From: Dermacentor variabilis
Taxonomy: Eukaryota; Arthropoda; Arachnida; Ixodida; Ixodidae
Assembly (NCBI RefSeq): GCF_050947875.1
Contig: NC_134568.1
Coordinates: 261,930,115-261,994,114 of the forward strand
Direction of reading: 5' to 3'
Length of the DNA stretch: 64,000 nucleotides
The notes under the pieces were generated by a model, which worked only from the letters and a program-made list of their open reading frames with translations, ran no database searches and was not told the DNA's origin. The position numbers were made by a program, and so were the translations under genes. Positions 54,810 to 64,000 of the stretch are shown here, in pieces (within the stretch, counting starts at the first letter, position 1; every line of letters begins with the position of its first letter).

Positions 54810-55840
54810 GTCAGGGTGTAGACGACCCGTATGTAAAAATACTGAAAGATATCTATACCGGCTCCACAGTCACTGTAGTCCTCCATAAAGAAAGAAACAA
54901 AATCCCAATATAGAAAGGCGTCAGGCAGGGAGATACAATCTCTCCAATGCTATTCACAGCGTGTTTACAGGAGGTATTCAGAGACCTGGATTGGGAAGAA
55001 TTGGGGATAAGAGTTAATGGAGAATACCTTAGCAACTTGCGATTCGCTGATGATATTGCCTTGCTTACTAGCTCAGGAGACCAATTGCAATGCATGCTCA
55101 CTGACCTGGACAGGCAAAGCAGAAGGGTGGGTCTAAAAATTAATCTGCGGAAAACTAAAGTAATATTTAACAGTCTCAGAAGAGAGCAGCAGTTTACGAT
55201 AGGGCCGCGATGCACTGGAAGTGGTAAGGGAATACATCTACTTAGGACAGGTAGGGACTGTGGATCCGGATCATGAGACTGAAATAATCAGAAAAAGAAT
55301 GGGCCGGGGTGCGTTTGGCAGGCATTCTCAGATCATGAACAGTAGGTTGCCATTATACCTCAAGAGAAAAGTGTATGACAGCTGTGTCTTACCAGTACTC
55401 ACGTACGGGGCAGAAAGCTGGAGGCTTACGAAAAGGGTTCTACTTAAATTGAGGACGACGCAACGAGCTATGGAAAGAAGAATGATGGGTGTAACGTTAA
55501 GGGATAAGAACAGAGCAGATTGGGTGAGGGAACAAACGCGAGGTAATGACATCTTAGTTGAAATCAAGAAAAAGAAATTGGCATGGGCATGGGCAGGACA
55601 TGTAATGAGGAGGGAAGATAACTGATGGTCATTAAGGGTTGCGGACTAGCTTCCAAGAGAAGGGAAGTGTAGCAGGGGGCGGCAGAAAGCTAGGTGGATG
55701 GATGAAATTAAGAAGTCTCCAGGGACAACATCGCGACAATTAGCACATGACCGCGGTAGTTGGAGAAACATGGGAGAGGCCTTACTTTTGCCCTGCAGAG
55801 GGCATAGCCAGGCGGATGATATATATGATATCATGAGAAG
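54810..55840 (+). pseudogene. RTE fragment, 5'-truncated, moderately preserved
   Basis: Close relative of the intact ORF at 19912-21639, beginning at the QGVDDPYVKILKDIYTG part. It continues IPI-stop-KGVRQGDTISP, MLFTACLQEVFRDLDWEELG, LRFADDIALLTSSGDQLQCM (catalytic FADD intact), then two frameshifts near 55210 and 55240, EYIYLGQV, PVLTYGAESWRLTKRVLLKL and WAWAGHVMRREDN before a TGA where the intact copy has Arg-Trp. The 3' end lies near 55840 in a GATGATATATATGATATC stretch. Confidence 0.88.
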
Positions 55841-56279
55841 TCGATGTCATGAGAAGAAAATCGGGCCCCTCGGTTAACTCCCTTTCTTCTCGTTCATGTG
55901 TATAAGATAGGTATTCAATTATTCAATTAAGTGAAATCGCACCAAAAGCATGTGCTTCCAACCTCTCCACATTATCCCGTAGCATGATGTGATGTCAATG
56001 TTTATAACGTCAATAAAAATTAAGGAGTTGGTCATTCATGGTGAGGAGTTCTTCACAACAGCGTCTCTCATAGCCCTCTTGTTGTTTTGGTACGTTAAAC
56101 CGTAATAATAGGTCCACGTTGCCCTTAGCATCGTGGCGGCAACAGGTGCCATGGAGGGAAATGGGCGTGTACTTCCTTATCGCCCAGACAGAGCTATTTT
56201 GTTGCCCTTGCCCTCCAATCTCCTCTTGCATTTACCCCTGCCTCATATTCAGCACGCTTTTGGCTGCTTTTACTGTGCG
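55841..56279. other. No recognised gene
   Basis: A 73-codon minus frame at 56010-56231 shows no domain. AT-rich sequence at 55900-56030 has nothing assignable. Confidence 0.4.
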
Positions 56280-57020
56280 ATAGCGTGAGTATCCGCTCGC
56301 TGTGTCTTCCGCTCGTTCGCGCGGAGCTTCGACATCCTCGATGCAGGCCGAGCACGCCAGTGTGCCCCGCTTCCATCCGCGCCGTGACCAGCAGATCCTC
56401 GAATAATGCATTTTTCAGCTGCAATCAGTGACCGAGAGCCTTCCGAGGAACGTGCCCCAGTCCGGAAAGAAGACGAGGGAGGAGGGCGCCGAAGACGCTC
56501 GGCCGGGAAGGCCCCGGCGCGCCACTTACCGCGGTGGCACGCGCGCGCCAGACGCCGAGAAAGCGCGGCCGGCGCATGACGAAGCCCGGCTGTTTGTCTC
56601 GGGCAAACGAAGGCAGCGCGGACGACGCCGCTCTTCTCCCCCGCAGGGCGTCCCTCGATCGTCTAGGAGGCCTGGACCTCAATACCGAACGAGCGAAAAA
56701 CAGCCCCGTGGTCGTCTGGGCGCGATTTCGCAGAGCAAACAGGTGCCGCGAGATAGGGTTCAGGCGTTTACCCTGCGCGTCGTTGCTTTGCTCAGCGGCG
56801 CTAGAATGAGCCCCCAGCTGCGCCCACGCGCGCGCCCAGTGAAGCGGCGTCTCGCCGCGCTATATATGGGCGCCGTCGCGGAGGCTCCCGTTCCGTGCTT
56901 TTCACAGGAAAGCTCCTCGCGAGAAGGCGCATTTCTAGCCGCGCCAGTGTTTGCATTTGAGGCTCAGGTCCGAGGGGAACCACCTGGCCGCGTTTCATCT
57001 AACCTGGGGATCTTATAGGA
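56280..57020. other. GC-rich CpG-dense block with TATA-like word
   Basis: This stretch is far richer in GC and CpG than its surroundings. It contains CGCTATATATGGGCGCCGTC at about 56859-56878, a good TATA-like word with GC-rich flanks. A 196-codon Arg/Pro/Ser-rich frame (56428-57018, plus) and an 85-codon minus frame are probably by-products of high GC, which depletes stop codons. A promoter or first-exon region of a host gene outside recognised repeats is possible but unproven. Confidence 0.3.
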
Positions 57021-57332
57021 TCCCCGGATCTTCGTTTGTCATCATGTGCCGCCTCTGCTTATATAGAATGCCTGGTCGCTCGCATTGCTCAAAATCTGGC
57101 CCCTCAGAATTGCAATGCCCATGGTAACTGCTGCCTGGTGGAACAAGACGAAAATGGCGAAATCAGACAACGGATGCACTCCTATCATTTTCCCTTGGGG
57201 GAGTGGTAGGAGAGGGCAAATTTCATTTTGCCACCGTGACAATTCTTCCTTGTGTTTATTAAACTGGTTTTTCCTTCAGTGTAATCTGTAAGTTGGATGC
57301 ATTCATGCGTTCGCAAAGGCAATGTGCGAGTA

Positions 57333-57599
57333 CACTCTAAGAAAAGTTTACACCCTTCGGAGTGCCCCTTCTGCCACACAACAATAATCGTCATCTGCCT
57401 TGATGCATTTCCTTTCTTTAACGCTGCGAGCCCGGTACTTTCCAGTAACGAACGGCATGCGCGTTGTCAGCATGATAGCATTCCCGACAGGAAAGTAGCG
57501 GGCGCGGCGTTATCAAGAAAGGAAACGCATCAAGGCAGATGACGATTATTGTTGTGTGGCAGAAGGGGCACTCCAAGGGTGTAAACTTTTCTTAGAGTG
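57333..57599. mobile_element. 267-bp near-perfect foldback MITE, TA-flanked
   Basis: TA at 57331-57332 and 57600-57601. The left arm CACTCTAAGAAAAGTTTACA through CCTTGATGCATTTCCTTTCT pairs almost perfectly with the right arm over about 95 bp. A ~70-bp GC-rich centre separates them. The ends share AGTTTACACCCTT with the MITE at 52318-52688. No coding capacity. Near-perfect arms suggest a recent or homogenised copy. Confidence 0.9.
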
Positions 57600-57601
57600 T
57601 A

Positions 57602-58383
57602 TCTGATTTAGCCACTGCAAACCTTTGGAACTTTTTAAAGCGAAGCTTTCTTTGCCTTTTCCTTCGACTTTGCCACTGCTGCAGTCTGGCACACCACGTC
57701 GGGGGGAGGGGGCGCAGTTCAGAGCGTGTATATACATGGAAGAAGCGTGGCAGAGAAGAAAAGAGACGCGAGGAACTCGTTTGGACCGCACCGCGTCGTA
57801 TATACCCAATGCGCTCTGGAGCTCTCGGGTCGTCGCCAGCTCTTGACACCTCTTGACAGCTGTAATTGTCCATCACCCACCGCAAGTGCTTACCTCTCTA
57901 CCAATGTGCAAGTCCAGAGAGAAGCTAGATAGAATGAAAGTGAAGAGGGGCAGAGCAGACAGAGAATGGGTAGAAACAACGCAGTCACAAAACGAGTGAA
58001 TAAGAGCCTTGCCACTCTTCGCTCGCAGCTCCCATATAAATACAAGGGGGCGGGGAGGGGAAAGGTGACGTGAGAAGGCAAGGAAACGCTGGATAAACTG
58101 AACTTAAGGTACGGTATGGTGCGTTTCTGCTATTTCTGAAAAATAAAGCCATGCAACTATGTCTAGCGGACTAGTTATGGGCGTGCAGAAGCAGAGCGGC
58201 ATTAAAGCACACCGCAGGGTCTAGGCGACACAACGGAAGCGGTCGCACGTCAAATCAACACTTCCGTGCCCGTCGCGATAGCTTTGCGGCTATGGCATTG
58301 CTCGAGGTAACGGATTTGACCGAGACAGCCGGATTTCGACGGGGGCGAAATAAGAAACGCTTGTGCACTTTGTTTTCGGGACG
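57602..58383. other. No recognised gene
   Basis: Overlapping frames on both strands (57546-57809, 57592-57885, 57625-57846) start from the MITE arm and lack domains. GAAGCGTGGCAGAGAAG-type purine tracts occur. Nothing assignable. Confidence 0.4.
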
Positions 58384-58496
58384 CGTTAAAGAACACTACG
58401 GTGCCAAAATTAATCCGGAGTGCGCCACTACGTTCTGCCTCATAATCCGATTGTGGTTTTGGCACGTACAGCCCCGTAATCCAATTCAAGTTTAAT
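58384..58496 (+). mobile_element. SINE-1, 5'-truncated, diverged
   Basis: CGTTAAAGAACACTACGGTG, AATTAATCCGGAGTGCGCC, CTGCCTCATAATCCGATTGT, GGTTTTGGCACGTACAGCCC and a CCGTAATCCAATTCAAGTTT end follow the order of the SINE-1 body. The tRNA-like head is absent. Confidence 0.8.
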
Positions 58497-58838
58497 GCTC
58501 CTGCCACGATGCGACGTGCCACCTGAGGCAATTGCAATGCTCAGAGTTTATGAAGTACGGCGCAACTTCTACGCCTCAAGCAAACACCTCTCCCTGTGTT
58601 CTATGTACTACGCAGACAAACAGCACTGGTGCACTCAAGGTACCGTTTAACAACTCACCACTCTTGTGTTGGACAAAGCGTTGAAGAAATTAAACATTTC
58701 GCCGTCAACATCACCGCTAGTTATCGTCAGTCAATGCAAACATCACAGAAAGCTTCGCTTCCATCAATTCTCACAGTGCGTGGGATCTGCATAATTTTAC
58801 ATTTGTAAGTCAAAATCATTGCAGCTTGTCACATACTA

Positions 58839-59436
58839 GAGAGTTTTAGAATAGCGTTTGTCGCTTTACGTACGTTAAACCTAATCACCTTTGCGGGTCG
58901 TTACGGTGCGCGTCCTTTCAAGACTGTTTACCGTACGGGAACGCAAACGTAGGGAATACGTTATAAACAGGGCGCCGTCTGGTGCGTCGTGCCAAACGTA
59001 TTCAAGCCAAGACAATCTATTAGCAATCATCCTGTTCTTGCTATGCCGACGCGCCTCTTTATGTCTACGGCAGCCGGAATCACCGAATGATATCAGAAAA
59101 TGAAAGCGCTATGCGCTCATAACTAACATTTCACGCTAGTTTAGAGAAAGCGAAAGCTCATTATAATAGTTGCCGGCAATCAACGAGACTGAGAGCGTAG
59201 CCATCACGAGAATACACGCTGAAGTGAGAGACATGGTTGCCGCGATGTTCGACAACGGTATCTATTACCGTACGTAAACATTCGAACGTTAAACTCGCCA
59301 AATAATGTACGTTATCAAGCCGCACGTAAACCGCAGCAACCCAGTAACGTTCAGAGGATGCGCAGTGATGACAACGCTATTTCTTTACGTACGTAGTGCA
59401 TTTACGTTTAGTTGCAAACACTAAACTAAAACTGTC
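58839..59436 (-). mobile_element. ~598-bp TA-flanked MITE, copy 2
   Basis: Inverted copy of 1062-1666. Ends are GAGAGTTTTAG and CTAAAACTGTC with TA outside (58837-58838 and 59437-59438). Shared landmarks are GAACGTTACTGGGTTGCTG, TTTGGCGAGTTTAA, GAGCTTTCGCTTTCTCTAAA, AGATTGTCTTGGCTTG and AACGCTATTCTAAAACT, read on the minus strand. Differences are scattered substitutions and small indels. Confidence 0.82.
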
Positions 59437-59438
59437 TA

Positions 59439-60596
59439 CTGAGATTAGATTCATGCTTCTAAAACATTTCCCTTACGAATTTAGCCCCTGTTTACTGCGT
59501 CATGGTTCCTTCTGTAAAGTTTCGCCCTGTATTTCTCTAAGCATGCTCCATCTTCGAGTCTTTTTCTTCTTTATTCCCTTTGCACTTACAATACAAGTAT
59601 TTCGATTCAGCACAATTTTTTTTTGCGTGTGCAGCGGCCACCTGCTGTCCATTAGCGCTGGGGTGGCTGCTGAAAAACTTTAGGCAGGGGCCATTTCTGA
59701 GCTCGGTGATTGCCCATATCATACCCCCTCCCCCAGGAGAAGCGGAAAGCTGGGCCTGTGAGTGAAGAGGCCAAGTGCACTAAAAGGAGAGCAAGAATGA
59801 GGAGAGTGAGAGCCGGAGGAAAAAAAGAACGAAAACGTGTGCGCAGACTAGAGGAACTGTGAATGTCTTCCTGGCGGCAGCTTCCCAAGAGCCACTTGGA
59901 GCAGGCAGCGACAACGGTGAGGTAATTGTCGCTGTCAGGTTGTTTCCTCTACGAGTGTGTGTATGTGCGCGCACGCGCGTCTGTTCGTGGCGTGTGTCTG
60001 GCGACGTCCAGGAAGAGCTTGTCAATCGCAAGCCTAACAGCGCGAGTCCAGCGAAAACAGTCACCGCTAATGGCCTTGGAGATGTCGCTGACGATGCGTG
60101 CGCAGCTCTTCTACTTGGGCGCAGCAAGACTCCTTTGCAGGACCCGGTTCGTTTGGCATGTCTGTTTCAGAGACGGCTCGATAGCCGAACACAACCAGCG
60201 TTTAATCGTTGCCCCCGCGAGGCCCTCTGCCCCATTTCGCGTGTCGCGTCCGTTGCATCCTTCTCTCGGTCTCTTCCACGGTGCACATGCCCTCACCTTT
60301 TTGCTTTTGTTTCTCGACTTTATCAACTTTTGCGACAAGCGAAATAATTCCTATTTGGAAGCACTTACGGGGCTCTAGCGAACGACGTTTGCAGGTTGAG
60401 CTGGGCGCCTTTTAAACCTCTAAGTGAAGTTCCGGAAAAGCTGCCGGGGCTCTTCGAACATTGCGTTTGTTGGCACTTGGTTGATTTCGCAGAGGAACAG
60501 GACAGGAAAGCGAAAGTTTCTGAGAGAGTTAGCGATGTCAGACGAGCTACGTGGCGAACCAGTTTGAGTTTGATAGTAATAAGAAGAACCCTTTGG
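59439..60596. other. Unassigned; overlapping frames with no domain
   Basis: Plus-strand frames at 59859-60347 (162 codons) and 59926-60378 (150 codons) overlap in different phases and have Arg/Cys/Val-rich, low-information sequence. No domain recognised. Confidence 0.3.
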
Positions 60597-60682
60597 CGCG
60601 CGCGCGCACGCACGCACGCGCGCACACACACGCACACACGCGCGCACACACACACAGACAGAGAGAGAGAGAGAGAGAGAAA
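60597..60682. repeat. (GCAC)/(CA)/(GA) compound microsatellite
   Basis: GCGCGCGCGCACGCACGCAC, then CACACACGCACACACGCGCG, then CAGACAGAGAGAGAGAGAGA. Confidence 0.95.
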
Positions 60683-63600
60683 TAAGGTGATAGGGCAGAA
60701 GCGCAAACGTCGGCTGCGAAATTCTCCCCAGCGATAGCGCTAAGCAGACTGCAGAACCCGAAGCAAGGTATAGGACAGCGCTAGTTGGTCATGAACGATG
60801 CTAACTTCACAGCGGGGAAATCAGTCAAGGACCAGAAGAAGGTGAACTAATTGTTCTCCTGGAGTCGCATATATTCTATTTCATTGTGCTTTCATGTTTC
60901 CGTGAGTCTTGCGTCCGTGTTCGCGATCACAATGCTTGGCATTCAAAGGACGCCTCATTTGCACCTGCCCAGGGACATTTGTTTTGCACTCGAACCTTCG
61001 AAATGATGTCAGTGTATTTTTTCTCATCGTTGCTTCTATTATGATTATTCTTTTGAGCAGAAGCACCTTGTCACAGGAGAAGTAGCTGGTGCCACCTTCA
61101 GGCACCAACATCGCCTTAACCTTAATTAATAAAACAAGAAAAATGATGCGAAGACCTGTTTTTGAAGAACCTGGAACCGATGCCTCCCGGCTGCCCAGCG
61201 ATCTTTTCGTTTTAAGTCACTATCCTATCGTTCCGGCTTCCCATAAGTATTTATTACTCACGCAAGTGGGTCATCTGAAAGAAAGGCGGAAATCATGTGC
61301 AGAGATTCTTTAGTCTTGTCTTTTGGAACCAAGTGACCAGCGCCCTAGAATGAGAAAGAAGGAGTCTATCAGTCACATTAAAAACGACAAAATACGCCAG
61401 ATGTAACGCACTTGTCAGAATCTGCCAAGCAAAGCGTTATTGAATCGTTTCAATTAAATGCTATGCAAGTACACACATTGTGCATGAAATTTATTTTCAA
61501 CCGAAGTATGTGTTTACAACTGCTGTTGGCTCAATGACTTGTAGTCTACTTGAGAGCGGGAACAGAAGTATTGCGAGCGTAAGTATCCCGTTCACACCAC
61601 TAATAAGAACTCAAAGGGAAACTCGGGCTCTATAATCTCTCCATGGGCATCTGGTACAGCGCTTTATCCAGCGTGGAAAAGTGCTTAGCACATAGATGTA
61701 TATGAACTTCGCACCTATGGTTGGAACACCTTTTTGATTTCTTATTTTTAACCTAATCTGTCATCGCAACATCGTCGTACGGCATTGATTAGCCTCTATT
61801 ATAAACTTATGTTTGACATCACAAGAAAGATTACAAAGAATAGCAGGGTTCAAAAGCATATAAAAGATGAACACACATGGCATGTCTTACCGCTCAAATG
61901 TCTGAAGTGATACGCATGCTGAAAAGTGTTGAGAGTTTCTTGTGTACCAGAAGGAAAGTGCTGAAATCAATTAGCTGTGAACGTAAAACACTCAACTGCG
62001 TGCTCTAAATAAACGTTGTGTGTGATTTCACTTCATTCCGCTGATCAATTGACTCCGAATCGAAAGGTTATGGGTTTCACCCCCGCACAGCGGAACGAAG
62101 TGTCCTTTCTCATGACCGGGAATTGGGGACATCGGCAACCTGCTCCTCTTTCCAGCCGGGATGCGCCACCTCCACAAACAACGATGACTCGGACTGGAGC
62201 TGTCATTTAACGAACCTTTATTCTTCAGAAGGATTGCAAAGCGCGCGAGTAGGAACCTATCCATTCTTGAGCAGCGCTCATAAAAAAAAAGACGAAACCC
62301 GAGAAAGAATACAGAGCAAGCGCTAGTCTAACAAATGAAAGCTTTTATTTGGAAGAAAAAGATTGTATAGACTGTGATTATGAAAGTCATGTAAGTGACG
62401 TGTAAAAAAATCACGTATTCAGAAGAAATCAATGAATGCGACCCCTTCGTGTGATAGGAAAACTGTCGGCTGACCTATACGCATGTTCCTGTTTTGACTA
62501 TGCCTCAGCAATTTGACAAGCGCGCTGATCGTGGTGTTTCATGGTGATTGAAGTATCCTCAAAAGAAGGGGCGCAGCCGCAATGACGATAATCACTGGCA
62601 AGATGCGACGACACCTTGAAGAAATTGGCATGTTCGCGTAGCCTGATATTTACGCAGCAGCGAGTCTATCTGACGCAGACACTACAACACGGACACAATG
62701 CATTCAGAAATGTGTCGGGCGGGGGTTGTCGTCCCCAAATTGGCCTATTTACTATCTTTCTATTTTAGAAGAACTAATTTTTTTGCAGAGTCCTTAGGGA
62801 CATTGCGAATTATTCGTTGCTAGTTCAGACTCACTCTCTAAGCAACGTAAGAAGTCATATGTGAGTATCAAGGTCCAGTAGGTTATCTGCATGTAGCTGG
62901 AACAAATTTTACAAGTGAAACGTCCTCGGTGTTATTGACACACCTGAATCGCCACCAAATATGCGCACTGCAGAATATTGCGTACAAATGATGGGCACGT
63001 GGCCTCAACAATATTCAATCTTAAGGCATCGCAAATGGTTGATATATAAGGACGCTAGAATACGTTAACCTTGATATATAACGACGCTAGAATACGTTAA
63101 CCTTAACTAGTAAAATGAATAAAAGTAGCTCTTACATCACGGTGCTTATGCTATCAAATAAAGGCAGTTGAACTTACGTAGTAACAGGGTACTTCTTTTC
63201 TGTATTTCTTTTTCAATTGGGTAATCAACAGCCAAATTCTTGCTTTTGAAAAGGCATGTCCGTGTGGTTAAATGTCGCCAACGTGAAAAACGCATGCATT
63301 GTGCAATTTCCGAAAGTTTTTCGCGTGTGTTTTTAACGAACGCGTAATACCACAATTTAATTGATTTAAAGGCTTTTTTTTGCGTGATATTGTACGAATG
63401 TTGGTAACAAATTTGTCGCCGGCTTCTGCACAACGTTAAGTCGTTGTAAATACTAAATTTCTATGCCGAGGATTTAGTGATTTGTTAACTACATGATCGT
63501 GTTAAAGCAAAGAGTTACCTTCACAGTGACGAAAGTGACATTCTTGTTGAAGGTCTGGACGAACCCAGCGATTACGGGACCAGCATGCCACATCTTGTAG

Positions 63601-64000
63601 TCTGAAGTAGGCTGTGGTAAAAGTAACACAGTTTTCATCCGCTGCTCAGAAGACAAATTTCTTAAGCTTTGTACGCTCCGCAAAATCTTTAAAGAAAGTC
63701 AGTCCCTTCAACGAGAGCTTCCTTCAGAACCACCTTACATGTATGTCCACCTACCTTATCGCCTATGCAAAGTCTGCGTTTCAGTTTAGCGCATGCATAT
63801 GTGTCTGTATTTCTGTTTAGGTAAGACTGGCTCACAATAGAACCATCTTTTCCTCGCTATAGTCAGCATTGATGATAAATTATCTTTTAAAGCAAGCGTC
63901 GCCGAAATTTTGAATTCTGTGCTCTAGTACTGTTAATTTGTTTATTCGTGCTTCTATTTCTATTTTCTGGCGCTCTATTGTACCCATCCTTTTTAAAACA
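60683..64000. other. 3.3 kb without recognised genes
   Basis: Only short frames (for example 61089-61313, 62016-62210, 63146-63433, 63614-63820) with no known domain, and AT-rich intergenic-looking sequence. One tandem duplication at 63039-63104 is listed separately. Confidence 0.4.
63039..63104. repeat. Two-copy 33-bp tandem duplication
   Basis: TTGATATATAAGGACGCTAG plus AATACGTTAACC is followed at once by the same 33-bp unit with one or two substitutions (AACGACG for AAGGACG). Confidence 0.92.

Noticed and set aside
56428..57018. 196-codon Arg-rich plus-strand gene
   Set aside because: High GC depletes stop codons here and a minus-strand frame is also open. There is no domain, and no evidence beyond the open frame.
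59859..60378. 150-162 codon genes near 60 kb
   Set aside because: Two frames overlap in different phases, both with low-complexity Cys/Val/Arg composition from CA/CG-rich sequence, and no motif is recognised.

Overview
The window reads as a repeat-saturated arthropod nuclear genome, most likely a hard tick. The evidence is circumstantial: several copies of a tRNA-headed SINE of the kind I associate with ticks, LINEs ending in CATCAT or AT-rich tails, Ty3/gypsy, BEL/Pao and Penelope-like elements, many foldback MITEs, and long (CA)n, (TA)n, (TAA)n and (ATC)n tracts. I see no prokaryotic gene organisation, no CRISPR array, no rRNA and no convincing free-standing tRNA. Almost every coding signal is a transposable-element fragment with stops or frameshifts. 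The only host-like coding signal is a decayed THAP-domain gene, and it sits inside a retrotransposon.

Layout, left to right. 1-4.7 kb: mostly non-coding, with one ~605-bp TA-flanked MITE. 4.7-9.7 kb: four or five degraded LINE pieces. 10.6-16.2 kb: a SINE remnant, a 437-bp CA tract, a LINE RNase H fragment, a mariner-type transposon carrying a hairpin insertion, and another SINE. 16.2-23.7 kb: a second mariner copy on the minus strand, split by a ~6-kb LINE that encodes Gag, endonuclease, RT and RNase H. That LINE is itself interrupted by an RTE-type LINE with an uninterrupted 575-codon ORF. 23.7-24.7 kb: a second tRNA-derived SINE, then a foldback element with a (TA)n loop.

25-45.8 kb is a deep nest. 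RTE fragments flank BEL/Pao sequence. The BEL Gag is interrupted by a gypsy element bounded by ~134-bp LTRs (26.2-34.5 kb). The gypsy element is in turn interrupted by a ~4-kb THAP-gene block and by a SINE with its own 8-bp duplication. Farther right are a GC-rich tandemly duplicated block, a Penelope GIY-YIG endonuclease, a reverse-strand BEL integrase piece, and a CR1-like LINE broken by a SINE and by a TTAA-flanked piggyBac-like MITE.

46-56 kb: a full SINE, a gypsy Gag/protease fragment, and a gypsy-type element with integrase upstream of reverse transcriptase (gmr1-like order). This element is broken by a LINE copy, which holds a 43-bp mini-insertion of its own family, and by a MITE lying in the RT catalytic tyrosine codon. 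A Penelope-type hairpin and another RTE copy follow. 56-64 kb: a GC-rich block, a near-perfect foldback MITE, a SINE fragment, an inverted copy of the first MITE, and about 4.5 kb of unassigned sequence.

The elements do not form a pathway. Their value is a readable insertion history: at many sites the interrupted host frame closes across the duplicated target, giving relative ages. All assignments come from reading motifs by eye; no database search was possible, and family names (CR1-like, I-like, gmr1-like) are best guesses.
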